Shown here piece after piece: positions 29,213 through 42,000 of a DNA stretch of 60,000 bases. A program made the position numbers and the translations under genes. Below the pieces are notes generated by a model, which saw only the letters and a program-made list of their open reading frames with translations, ran no database searches and was not told the DNA's origin. The DNA comes from Antedon mediterranea (lineage: Eukaryota; Echinodermata; Crinoidea; Comatulida; Antedonidae), in the NCBI RefSeq assembly GCF_964355755.1, contig NC_092673.1, forward strand, positions 31,565,001 through 31,625,000, given 5' to 3'. Position 1 is the stretch's first letter. Every line of letters starts with the position of its first letter.

Positions 29213-32023
29213 GGATTGATGGGTTTACATTATTCAGAGGTGATAGAACGGTTAAATCCGGAAAAAATAGAGGATGTGGTGTTATGGCATATATAAGCGA
29301 AAGGTATTGTCACCCAAATAATGTGCATCTAAAGAAAAACAGCTGCTCGCCTAACGTTGAAATAATGGTACTCTCAATACGTCCGTTCTACATACCGAGG
29401 GAATTTTCACATGTTGTTTTAGTGGTTGTATACTGTACATACCAAACAAAAATCTGGCCAAGGAAGCACAAAGAGAACTAACCGTAGTTATAGCGGAAAT
29501 TGAAACGGCTTCCCCTGACGCATATATTGTAATAAATGGAGACTTTAATCATTGTACCCTAAAAAAGAGTAGCGTTTACTATTACCAACATGTGAAGTGC
29601 AGCACGCGGGAATCTGTTACCCTTGACGTATGTTATTCAAACGTAAAACACGCATATTTAGCAAGAAAATTGCCGAAACTTGGTAAATCTGACCATAATT
29701 TAATTATACTACAACCCAAGTATCGTCCATTAGTACAACGGCAGAAACCCAGGGTAATTACTGTAAAGAAGTGGACTCAAGATGCAATAGAACAGCTGAA
29801 ATGCGAATTTGAAACTACGGACTGGAGTGTTTTTACGGAAAATTCAAACGGGTCAGACGAGGTAACGGAAGCGGTCAGTGCATATATTAACTTTTGTACT
29901 GAAAATGTAATACCAAAAAGGAAAGTAAAAATCTACGGAAACCGTAAACCATGGATAAATAGGGAGGTGACAGATGTTATTAAGAAAAAGAGACAGGCCT
30001 TCGATCGAGGTGATGTAAATGAACTAAATAAAATCCAAAAGGAACTTAAACGAGTAATACGTAAAAGTAAACTAAAGTACAAACGTGAAATAGAAGAACA
30101 TTTTGTAGGTAATGATATGAGTAAGGTTTGGAGGGGAATGAGGCAAATGAGCGGATATGCAAAATCGCCACAAGGAAGTGGAATTGTGTCAAATTTGACT
30201 AAACAATATGCTAATGAATTAAATACTTTTTTTAATAGGTTCGATCGCTATAATTTTTCTGATGAACAGATCTTAATCAAAAGTAGGTTGGCCTTACCAG
30301 ATGAAAGGGGTTTTGACCTTAAGACAAATGCGGATGAAGTTACCAGCCACTTTAAAGGTCTGAAAGCATCCAAATCAGCTGGACCAGACCAAATTCTACC
30401 CAAAGTTCTTAAATTATGCGCAACCCAATTGGCAGATATTTTTGTATATATTTTTAACTTGATTTTTGAAACACAAACCTTGCCAGAATCCTGGAAAACG
30501 TCATGCATCATCCCAATCCCTAAACGACAAAATATACAGTGTTATAACGATCTTAGACCTGTTGCGCTAACATCCGTCCCAATGAAAGTCTGTGAAAAGA
30601 TTGTTCTAAAAAGCCTGAAACCATTAGTTGCAGATTTTTTGGACCCACATCAGTTCGCTTATCGGAGAAACAGGAACACTGAAGACGCATTAATATACAA
30701 AAATGAAAAAATGTATGCCCGTCTTGACAATTGGAGAACATCCCCGTCTGTTAGGATTATGTACTTCGACTTTAGTTCAGCTTTTAATACCATCCAACCA
30801 CACATTTTAATTAATAAGTTGTTCGGCATGAATATCCCCAATTTACTAATTTCGTTCGTTTTTAACTTCCTCGTTGGACGTCTCCAGTTTGTTAGGCTAA
30901 ATCAAAATGTCAGATCGGACATTATTCGGACAAATACGGGAGCACCACAAGGTATTGTACTTGCACCGTTTTTGTTCACATTGTATACGTCAGATTTCCA
31001 ACCTAGATTCCCGGACTGTCCAGTAATTAAATTTGCAGATGATTCTGCTATGATAGGTTTAATAAAAGAGGATGACGATACAAATTTCAAATCTGAAATA
31101 GTTAGGTTTACGAAATACTGTGATGAAAATTTCCTGGAACTTAATGTAGCAAAAACCAAAGAAATGCGAATAGATTTCCGCCGTAAAAAAAGAAGGGAAA
31201 TTGAGCCTGTCCAGATTAAAGGACATGAGGTAGAAATCGTTAAAACATATAAGTATCTTGGGGTAACGTATGACAATAATTTATCATGGGGAGAGCATGT
31301 AGATCAACTAATTAAAAAATTAAATACTAGACTGTACTGTTTGAGGAAAATGAACGTTTTTAGGGTAAGGGAAGAGATACTTACTATGTTTTATTCATCT
31401 GTTATTTTTTCAATCTGGGATTATTGCCTATTAGGCTGGGGTGGGAACATAAACAAAGGAGATAAGGGCCGCATATGTAAAGTGTTAGAAAGGGCATTAA
31501 GAGTGATTGGCTCGTCGGCGCTGACAGCGGACTCAGTCTACGATTGTCACTACGGAGAACGATTGAAAAATGGTTTACAGGCGGTCATGGAGGAGGAAAG
31601 CCACCCCCTTCATTCGGATCTTCTTCGCTGCCACATTGGTAGAAGTGGTAGACTGAGGCCGGTGTTGGCGCGGACGGGTCGATACTCAAATTCGTTTCTC
31701 CCAGCTGGGATTAAAAAATTTAACGATGACTTTAAGAGGTAACTACAATAATTTTGATAACAATAATAAATAATATAATATAATAATTAATAAGACACTT
31801 TTTAAACCGTTTTTAATGATCTGTATTTTTAACTTAAATATTTTTGAGCTGTAATTTTATGATGTACTTTTTTAATCATTGTGTATTTTTATATTGTTAT
31901 TCTACATTTTATACTTTATTTTTATACGATATTTTTATACGATATTTTTATGTGATAAGTGAGCAAATGCAATTTCCAGTTTATTTGGACAATAAAAGTT
32001 ATCTGTATCTGTATCTGTATGAA
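29213..32023 (+). mobile_element. L2-like LINE, 5'-truncated in the endonuclease
   Basis: Begins within the APE-type endonuclease (GFTLFRGDRTVKSGKNRG), with a frameshift near 29440, then INGDFNHC and LGKSDHNLI, RT and a 3' UTR ending AATAAAAGTTATCTGTATC with a (TCTGTA)n tail at about 31998-32020. The short repeated tail and the SHPLHSDLL...SGRLRPV C-terminus are features of the L2 group. Confidence 0.85.
29592..31742 (+). CDS. L2-like LINE ORF2, endonuclease end plus reverse transcriptase (716 aa)
   Basis: Long open frame. Endonuclease end with KSDHNLI (about residue 35); linker with KPWINREVTDVIKKKRQAF; RT with RPVALTSVPMK (about 320), the first catalytic block FDFSSAFNTI (about 392), GAPQGIVLAPFLF and catalytic FADDS (about 480); C-terminal basic domain ending in NSFLPAGIKKFN and TAA at 31740. 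No stops, so this part is young or was recently active. The upstream endonuclease frame is shifted and incomplete, so the copy cannot make a full protein. Several antisense ORFs (30248-31276) are shadows. Confidence 0.85.
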   Translation: MKCSTRESVTLDVCYSNVKHAYLARKLPKLGKSDHNLIILQPKYRPLVQRQKPRVITVKKWTQDAIEQLKCEFETTDWSVFTENSNGSDEVTEAVSAYINFCTENVIPKRKVKIYGNRKPWINREVTDVIKKKRQAFDRGDVNELNKIQKELKRVIRKSKLKYKREIEEHFVGNDMSKVWRGMRQMSGYAKSPQGSGIVSNLTKQYANELNTFFNRFDRYNFSDEQILIKSRLALPDERGFDLKTNADEVTSHFKGLKASKSAGPDQILPKVLKLCATQLADIFVYIFNLIFETQTLPESWKTSCIIPIPKRQNIQCYNDLRPVALTSVPMKVCEKIVLKSLKPLVADFLDPHQFAYRRNRNTEDALIYKNEKMYARLDNWRTSPSVRIMYFDFSSAFNTIQPHILINKLFGMNIPNLLISFVFNFLVGRLQFVRLNQNVRSDIIRTNTGAPQGIVLAPFLFTLYTSDFQPRFPDCPVIKFADDSAMIGLIKEDDDTNFKSEIVRFTKYCDENFLELNVAKTKEMRIDFRRKKRREIEPVQIKGHEVEIVKTYKYLGVTYDNNLSWGEHVDQLIKKLNTRLYCLRKMNVFRVREEILTMFYSSVIFSIWDYCLLGWGGNINKGDKGRICKVLERALRVIGSSALTADSVYDCHYGERLKNGLQAVMEEESHPLHSDLLRCHIGRSGRLRPVLARTGRYSNSFLPAGIKKFNDDFKR

Positions 32024-32991
32024 TGTTTTCCACATAACCATGAGCTAAGAAAAATATTTAATAGAAACACCATTACCTATATGAATATCTAACCCACAAA
32101 ATCGTAATTTGCATAATGAAAATAAGATACACTATCTGTGAGTAGTGCGCATGCTTTATGAAAAATTACACAACAAATAACAATTCATATGAACAATAAA
32201 AACATGTATAGTTTAATTTTTTATTTTAAATTGTTTTATTAGCTTGACAATGACAAATCAATTTAAACTGTATATAATGTATATAAACATTTATTATTTT
32301 GAAGTTATCAGGTTAAAATTGAAAATTAAAGTAAATGACAAAAAAGTCTACAGGGTACTAGAAAATTAATGAATACAATTTTTTTTGTGGGTGACAATAA
32401 ATCTTTAATAGATTTCAGTAAACAGGAGTAAATCCGACAGTAGCCCTAGTGCAGTGCCTGTCCTGCCTAATTTAAACTGCAAAATTAACTATCAGTAGTT
32501 GTAGTTATTTTATTTGGCTACAATTCTTCAAATGAACTGTAAACTGTAGATTTTAATTCTTTGTAAGAATTGCTTTGTTTAAATTACATGGGTTTCAGTA
32601 TTTTAGAATATCTGTTTTAAAATGTCATAAATCATATCATATCAACATATTATTTTTGCACATAATTTATGCCACTAGAAGATGCAGTCTCTCAAATTCT
32701 GGCAATTTAAACATATGAGGTAAGTTAATAAAAAATGTGTCTTGCACATGCATGTGTACAACACATTATGAATAATTCACGAAAATCTTCAGGAGGCTTT
32801 GTCAATTTTGCAATTGTATTGCAATTTGCTGGTGCTGTAATATCAACAAAAATTGATAAATTCATTTTAATTTTTCAGATTCATGATAGACAATGCACCT
32901 ATAATTTCTTGTTTTATGTGAATAAATAAACTTTAAATGCATTGTTTTAAATGGGTAAAATATTTAAGTAGATAGAAATTGAATATTGGAT
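32024..32991. other. Spacer between L2-like LINE and VARS1 3' end
   Basis: AT-rich. A 64-codon plus-strand ORF (32735-32929) has no motif. The 3' UTR of the synthetase must lie here, but no canonical minus-strand AATAAA was pinned down. Confidence 0.45.
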
Positions 32992-33060
32992 TCATTCTGC
33001 TAGTTTGAATGTTCGTATAGCTTCTTCTATTTTCTTCAATTCGTTTTCTGTCTGCAGCAT
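32992..33060 (-). CDS. VARS1: VARS1 last exon
   Basis: Acceptor GTTTTTTCAG; encodes [18 protein letters not shown] and the stop TGA. C-terminal coiled-coil end (animal VARS1 ends with the same heptad pattern). Confidence 0.9.
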   Translation of the reverse strand: MLQTENELKKIEEAIRTFKLAE

Positions 33061-36000
33061 CTGAAAAAACAAAAGTGATATTCTAAGATACGATTCGAAA
33101 ATTCTAAACAAGTGGAAAAAACTTCTGTGTTAAAACAGTCTGCGACAAGCATTGAAACCAGATGAAACTGTTTTCACATAAAAGTGATATACCATATTTA
33201 TTTGCCTCAGGGTGTTTATTCAAGGTGGGTGTTTATTCAAGGGAAGCGTTTATTTTTGTGAGTGCAGTATGGTAACATCTATAAACACATGATCCACAGT
33301 GCTTGTTTTATATTTTTAAATAACATTTTATCATTATACTTTAAATAATTAAATGTCATTTTTATATGTTGTATTGTTGTATGTTGTTGTATTAATTGTT
33401 ATTTTAATATTGTAAATTCAACAATGTTTAATTTGTTGCAATAAAGAATTTAAATTATATAATCAAATAAAAATTCCCCTAGATATAAAAAAATACAAAG
33501 TCAAATAATATTGATCAAGAAGTGATTAAATACAGTAAAAATATATATATATAAAAATTCTTGGTAGATTTTAGATCATGTCAATGAATACAACAACAAA
33601 TAAAAATGTGTAATATTGTTTTATTCGAATTTGATTATATAAAGCATATAAGAATGTGTTGTAATACAATATTGTTGTATTCGAAGGCAGGGGTTGGGGG
33701 GGGGGGGGAGGAGGAGGAGGGTCAATTATATAAAGTAGGGCATTTATTCAAATAAATATGATTGTTCAACAGACTATTTCAATATATTAAGTCCTGTCTG
33801 CATTTAATCTGTAAATGAGAATTCCATGGTTTCAATATTCAAGACAGTTTTTTCATTACTTTTTCAGGTCCCACACAATGGAATAACCTAGATACAGCCA
33901 CTATTAACGTTAAATCAATTAAACTTTTTAGAAGAAATATGAAAATGCAATGGTTATCAAAGTATCAGTCAGATGACTGACAATTATTTGCGCAATCTTT
34001 AGTTTTTTAGTATTTTATATTGGTTTGTTTTCATTTTTGTTGTTGTTTCTTTTTGCTTGTTTTTTATTTGGGGTCATTATGAGACAAGTATTTTTACTTC
34101 TAATCTTGATCCCCTATTTATGGTCTTTTGTTTATCATTAATTGATTATATTGTATGTATTTTGTTTACATCTGTATTGTTATACATTAATGTATTAATT
34201 TGACCATATTCACAAATAAATATATATAAATATAAACTGATTTTTCAATTTTTTGCAAGCAGTTTGTGGTATTGTTTACATTGCCTCTATTTGCAAACAT
34301 GAAAATTGAAGATTAAGTAAATCAGACTTTGAATATGTTATTTTGTAGTTTTAATAAAGTTAATCACTTTCGTAGAAAAAAAATACGAAAAAAAATAATG
34401 TTTTCACTTATAAAATGACAAAATAAATGGTTAAATTCAACCAAAAATCCATTGGCTGGCAGCCAATTTGACCATTTTTTGCTTTAAATTACATTTTTTT
34501 AATTACAATTACAATTAATAACCTTTTCAGAGTTCGTTGTTCTAACTTTCTCGGGAACTTTACTTTCGTAGTCGGCTTTGGCCATTGTTTCTTGTAGTTT
34601 TGTGTTTTGCTCCATCAACCGCTGTTTCTTCTGCTCCAACTTTCCAATTTCTTTACCAACATCAACAATACCCTATAATCAAAGAAATCACCAAAAAACA
34701 GTAAAATAATAAATATCTGAATGAGAAAAAAACATTATTGATAGATTGATTCATAATACAGTATCTTTAATCGTATGAATATTTTTATTTAATGGATCTT
34801 TCTGATACACTGGGCAGGGAAAGTGAGCCGAATCTTTGGACTCTGGATAACAACCTGTATTAAAAAGAAAAGATTAAATATATATAAATACACAGGGTTA
34901 AATATCAGATGAGAAAGAAAAAATAGACAGTAGAAACTTTTACGTATAAATGATTGATGGCATCATTTCTTAGTAATTTATTACAAAAATAGTGTTATTT
35001 TCTTACACTGAGGGTACAATTTAACAACAACTACAGTAGCTAGTGACCGCTGCATGCTGGAAGTAAAGTAGGCAAACATGGCAGCCTTAAATTAACTACG
35101 ACCTATGTAATTGGGGGTCAATTTAAGGGCAAATTAACGAAAACCCATGTTTTACATATATCTTTCGGTCCCGTAAAATACTGTATGTATAAGTGTGTTT
35201 TTAACCTTATGTGAATCTAATGTGTACCTTTAACATCAGGTGAATCTGGCACTTATCCGACACAGTCATCATGGCGCATCCAACTGGAGGTTGTTCGTTA
35301 ATGAGCGTTTTGACATTGGATGAGTAGGTCAATGTTTTAATTGTGTCTGTGAACTCCTTAACCAGAGTCACAACATTTTCATCGGAAGTTTCCAAGTAAA
35401 CTATAAAAAAAAACAAAAACAATAAAATATCATATACCAAAATATAATATTGTTGTGGGTGATAAGCTCACCTATCTTGAACACAAAATCGGGTAAGACT
35501 TATGTAAGGACCAACAAATTTATTTATTGTAGTTTCACATCAGTATATATCTGCGTAAAGTTGTGCATCAGTACAATAAAGCATTCCCACTAGATACGCA
35601 ATGCAGCATTGATGCAAAGTGCTGTATTGTGTAATCAAAAGTGGGAACCGACGACGGAACAGTGTGCAAACATCGCAGGTTTATTTCACAAAGACAGGGA
35701 CAAGCACAATTATTGGAAGGGCATTTTCTTATGTTGCATAGGTTATGTTACGTTGAACTAAGCATTAGTAAAATGGTTCAAATATATTTTTATGCACAAA
35801 AAATTTATTATTTTATTTTTAGGAACAGAAATAACCATAGATGGAATAAGGGCTTTGCTCTAAATTACAGTTTCGTCGGGAAAATAATTTTTTTTCTCAA
35901 TCTAATTTTTAGTCAAAGTAAATACTATTATGTGACATAAAAATTTCATATTTAACAGAAAGATAATTTTTTCAGGTATTTTTTTACTGGTATTCTTAAA

Positions 36001-39000
36001 TAGCTTTAAAAAGGTGTTGGTTTTCTGGAAAATAAGAAATTACTAGTACGTACCATCTGCCTTTGTTTTGACAAGATTATAGTCTGCTCGAAGTGATCTT
36101 ATTTGTTTGATAACAGACTGGACAAACTCAACATCTGTGTCTAACTTCTCATTGCTGAAAGGGCACTGAAACCAAAATGATAGCACACGGGTTATAAATG
36201 ATAGCACACAGGTTATAAATGATAGTCTGCTCGAAGTGATCTTATTTGTTTGATAACAACCTGAACAAACTCAACATCTGTGTCTCTCATTGCTGAAAGG
36301 GCACTGAAACCAAAATGATAGCACATAGATTATAATGGTACTACAATTGAGATAATTTAATCTTAGTTTGTAAAATGTTTAAGTAAACTAGAAATGACAC
36401 ATGTATCCCAGGATGGGCTTATACCTGTATGGAGAAATCCCTTACATCTTTAGTTTCTGAGTATCATGTAACACATATACCCCAGGGTGGGCTTAAACCC
36501 GAATCAGTATAAAATGTAACAATAGAAATTCCTTACATCTTTAGTTTCTAGATATTGAGTGGCACATATACCCCAGGGTGGGCTTAAACCTGATTCAGTA
36601 CATAATTATGTATATCAAGTAAGCCCCTTTCTCACAGATGTGCCTGCAATATACCGGTACAGTGCTGGCGTCGTGCCGGTATCGTTACCGGCATATACCC
36701 ATTCTCATCGGACTATCGTGCCGGAAATATAACCGGTATATACCGGCTTTCTGTGAGAAAGGAGTCGGGCATATTCGGCCAATAAAAAGTCTCTGACAAA
36801 ATAATTATTGAGGGCGTCCTTTATTGTTATTATTTTTGTCTAGCGATGATATGGCGGCGAATGTCAAGTTACAGATTATTATCTTCCTTTATAGCATATT
36901 TATGCAATACATGCTATGTACAGTATATTGTGCATATATTATACAGGTATAGCAATTAATTTGCCGTCATCGGCAATCTGTAAAACACCTTAGAAGGCTG
37001 TAGGCCTACAATTTACAAGGCGACGAAAGGTCAGGCACCAACAAACAAAGAGCCAAGCCTAATGCCATGGCCTAGCCTAGCGGCCTATAGATTATGCTAC
37101 AAATTTCTTCTTGTCCCCTTATTTTAAGCAGCTCTCTTATCTCATTATCCCTCCAGTTCGACATTATTATTGTTAATTGAATTGAATAGGCGCCAAAGTG
37201 ATACACTTGACTGCGCAAGGTGTCAAAGCCTCGACGAGGAACCCCGGAATATAACGGCGATACGTTCTCACAGAATGCCCGTCTGGCATTGCGGGGAATA
37301 TCCCTAGAATATTACTAGGTCTGAAGCAGGTCATGTCGATGCCGGCATGGTGCCGGCATGATGCCAAGACGACCCGTTCTCACAGAAAACCATACCGGCA
37401 TGGTAATGGTATATTCCCGCAATATTCCTGGCACACAACTCTGTGAGAAAGGGGCTGTAGTGTAATACAGAGAAATCTCTTACATCTTTAGTTTCTGGAT
37501 ATCGTGTGATGCATATACTAGGCGATTCTCCAGCAGTTCGTCGTGGTAACCGTTGGAAGAGTTCTTCCGAGATGAATGGCATGAACGGGCTAATGAGTCT
37601 AAGGCCGATATCAAGGCACGTATACAGAACCTGGCGGACAGAGTCAACACGCGCTTCATCACCGCTTTGTACAACAGGCTTCATGTATTCCTAGTAAAAT
37701 AATAATACATAGAGTATTGTATTAGAACTCATATAAGGGGGAAGGGGGGCGGAAACCCAAAAAATAATAGGGTGTCCCCAGAGAAGGGGTTGGCCGTAGT
37801 AGTAAAACACCTTAATAGGAGGTATCCCGAAAGTCATAGGTGTAATTGTGTACCTTGAGTTACTGTAGTCTTGTGTAAAATTAATATATTATTTTTATAT
37901 TTGTTATCCAGCGTTTCCCTAAAACTGGTTTTTCTGGAGTAAGTTGGTTACCAACAGAATGAAGCATGATGGTGTTACATAATGAACAATTGCCTAGTAG
38001 AAGTAAGCAAGGTCTGCTCATTTAATAACATTAAACAAAGGGTATAGATTGATTTCATACATAGTTTATTCCCAATGAAAATAAAATATCAACCTAGCAC
38101 AAGACTACAGTAATTCAAGGTAGACTATTACAATTTTAGATGTAGTAACATATTTATTTTTTTTCTAAACTTACAATAGAAATAGAACAGTCTTTTAGAT
38201 AAAATCTTTACATCTCAACGATTACAAGCATCGTCTTATATAAGTCAAAGATGCTCTCCAGGTGGAATGACATTCGAAGATGAGTAGTAGTATTAGTCTT
38301 GTTTATTTTTAATTAGGTTATATGTAATTTTACTTTCTATGAACCAGAGATTCCGAAAAAAAAATATTGAATGAATGAATGAATGAATAAGTGCATTCAA
38401 ACAAACAAATCTAATTATATTTTGAAATATATAAATATAGAACACTTACCAAATAATAATCGCATAATTCGTACTGCCAAAAGTGATGTATAGCAGTGGT
38501 GATGGAGGAGAAATCAAACAGAGGCCAACCAACTTCACACACTTGTACAGCATTTGACAACCGGCTTAAAATCCACAGATCCATGGGGCCTTCAAGACCA
38601 CACAGCTACAATAAAAATATTGATTCATTAACAGGAGTTAGCAGCTTGGGATAAACCAGTCATTTGTTATTCTAAAGCTGATAGTACAGAGCTTTAGATT
38701 ATTCTCCCTTCTATTCTAATAAAGTTATGAAATATTAAAAACTGTAATACTTTTACTATACTTAAAGTTTCAATCACAACTGTCTATTTGGAAACAACTT
38801 AAAAACCTTGAAAAATATTTTATTCCATTTGAAATATAAAAACATGCACATCCACACTGCAATGATTGAAAATTTTAAATAAGCAAAATTGCATTTATAT
38901 TATAACTAGATAATTCAATCATTTATAATATACCTCAAATTTAGCTTTAGGTTTGAAATTGTCTCCAAGAGTAATCGTTGCAAACCGAGTAGCATTCCAC

Positions 39001-42000
39001 ATCTTGTTGCAGAAATGACGATAACCGAGAACACGCATAACATCCAGGTTGATGTCGCGACCTTGTGCAGTGTACGCACACAGCGCAAAACGGAGTGCGT
39101 CTGTACCGCATTCTGGTATTCCGTTTGGATAGTCACTCTTCTGTCCGTCCTTGGCACGTTGCACTTCTTTTGGATCCAAGTTTCCTTGCTCAAGAAATTT
39201 GTGAAGACCCTGTAGACAAATTAGTGAAACCAGTGACCATATTCACCAATCACACTTAAGTGAGATATTTTGTGAAGACCATGTAGACAAATTAGTGAAA
39301 CCAGTGACCATATTCACCAATCACAGTTAAGTGAGATATTTTGTGAAGACCATGTAGACAAATTAGTGAAACCAGTGACCGTATTCACCAATCACAGTTA
39401 AGTGAGATATTTCCCTTAAATATTAAGTATTTCACTTAACTCAATAAATATTTAACTATTTCCCTTAAATTGTATTCATTTAGATAGGATATTTTTAAAA
39501 TTTTAATGGCAAGTGTTTCCCTTAGCCTAAGTATGAATGGTGAATACGGCCACAAACACTCAAACAATATTGTATTTACTAAAAATTAAAACAAAGGTGC
39601 AGTGAACTTGTTTGGGTAGAGCAAATTATAATGTTAAAAATAAACGTTGTGTTTCTATTTAACTTTCATGCAAGTGTACAATTTGATGACATTAAACAAT
39701 GATTTATCTTAACATACACCATAATGCTAGCTCATTAAATTCTATACTAATCATGTAGTTATTTTGAAGTTGTATCATTTCATCAGCTTGACTGTGAATG
39801 AGTATACATGAATAAAATAACGCACCTCTAAAGTTATTCCCTTGATGACATCAACCGGGTCGATGACGTTACCCAACGACTTGCTCATCTTACGTCCATG
39901 CGCGTCACGGACCATCGCGTGAAGGTAAACTTGCTTAAATGGTAATACTCCATTGAGCTTCAGGCTCATCATTACCATACGAGCTACCCAGAAAAATAGG
40001 ATGTCATGGCCGGTCTCGAGGAGCGCGCCGGGGTAAAACGTTTTGAGGTCCAGGGTCTGAATTTAAAAAATTGAAATACATTAGATTAGCTAAACGTAGA
40101 ATTCAATTATTTGTCACTGTCAACTTATTGTGTATGTGTGTGGTATTATAAGCCTCTGACTTTTGAAAACAAAATTAATAAAATGCAGAGACTAACTTTA
40201 AGATAAATCTTCTTTTTTTAATGTTGTGCATTTTAGCAAACAAATCATTTATTAACCAAACATCATTTAAAAAGTTTTACTATGTTACAGCTACGTTAAG
40301 TGGTGCATCGTAAAAACGAAAAAAGAGCATGCTCACAATGACTTATTTATTCAAAGGTTGCGTATTCAAGCGGCGTATCGTGAAAACTGAATTGTTATTA
40401 GCCTAAATATTTTGCTGAAAAATATCACAATTTTAAAATTCTTGATGGTTCTGAGATTCCTCTGTCTCATGGAACCCTAACTCTACATCCTTCACTTATT
40501 TTTAAAAAGAAAACAAACCTGATCTGGCCAGCCAAAGATTGAAAATGGAAAAATACCAGATGAAAACCATGTATCTAATACATCCTCATCTAAAACACAA
40601 ATACAAAAATATTAAATTCATTATTATAATAATTAAAGTTGCTACAGCTTGCACTCGAGTGAATGATTTGTGGAAGGAAGAGCAGGGGAAGACCAAGGAG
40701 ATCGTGGATGAATGACAAAGAGTGGACTGAACTGGGAACCTACACTGAAGTCAAACGGATGGCAGAGGACAGGGACAATTGGGGGGTCATGATTGCCAAC
40801 CTTCGGATCGAAGATGGCACATGAATGAACAAATATAATAATAATTGTACAAATGTAAATCAGCAAAATATTTAAATAAGGCAACTTAATTTTTTTTTTA
40901 TGGAAAAAAAGTTACCTAATAAATGAATTACCTTGTTCTAGTTGAATCTTTTCTTTAGAAACATTAAATCTGGTTGCCGCTTTTTCCAGCGCTTCTTCTC
41001 TTGTGGTGGCGCTTACCCAATAGTTGTTATCTGTGTCCTATAAAGCAAATTAATAAACTATGCATTTGTTTAACATATTAAAAATAAAATCATAACACAT
41101 CAAAAAACGTATCACTTTTCAACTTACTTTCAATTTTGGATGTCATGAAAATTCATTACTAATTTATAATTATAAAAAATGACCAATTGATATTGATGAA
41201 TATAGATGTTTTTCCCTTTTGAAAAATGTACTAGTTTTCAATAGGGCATCTGAATAAGATGTCTAAAGCGTGTTTTCCTGTCAACGTTAGTCGACGCTAT
41301 CGTTATCGATGATCATCTACGTAAACATTGAAATGTTAACGATTTACAGGAAAAGGTACTCACTATTGTCATCATTTCAACTTGATCGTTTTCAAACGAT
41401 CATCGTTGAACTGTTAACTATCAACAACGATAGCGGCAAATAACATCGACAGGAAAACAGGCTTAACTTAGCTACTATGTAGTACTGTAGTTAAATTGTC
41501 ATAATTATTGCTTTTACAAACCTCTCCTCGTGGAACACTGCTGTCATTTACAGTCACAAAGTATGCTGGGATACGGTGACCCCACCACAGTTGCCGAGAG
41601 ATGCACCAATCCCTATGATCAGAGGAAATTAAAGAGATAATCATTTATATCACGTCAAGATAATGAAGAGCCATCTTCTGAACAAGAAATGAATATCAAC
41701 TCTAAAAGGAAGAAGTTATTGAAGAACACTATTTATAGGTTACATAAATATGCATAAAAAACAGTAAGAAATATTACATTAGGATTAGATTAGTAGATTT
41801 TTCTCAGCCTGCTGCAAAAAATGTACTTAATATTTTGTATATACAAGACAAAATGGACTAAAATGATACAGGATGATTTGTAAACTGTATTGAGACACCT
41901 GGCCCACAACAGAAATAAATGACACACTATGTCTACTGATGATGAAGCGTATTGAATATAGGATGACAAACAAAAAATCATAAATTTATTTTGGCTGAGA

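Larger units (their letters stand above)
33061..34522 (-). other. VARS1 last intron
   Basis: Contains a G-rich tract (33689-33721) and a plus-strand LINE 3' end (33862-34235). The rest is AT-rich and unrecognised; GTGTTTATTCAAGG occurs twice near 33210-33240. Confidence 0.6.

Noticed and set aside
29592-31742. Host gene reading of the 716-codon ORF
   Set aside because: RT and endonuclease motifs, 5' truncation and the L2-type tail show that it is a retrotransposon.
35641-35940. 99-codon plus-strand ORF in a VARS1 intron
   Set aside because: AT-rich chance frame overlapping a MITE remnant. No motif.
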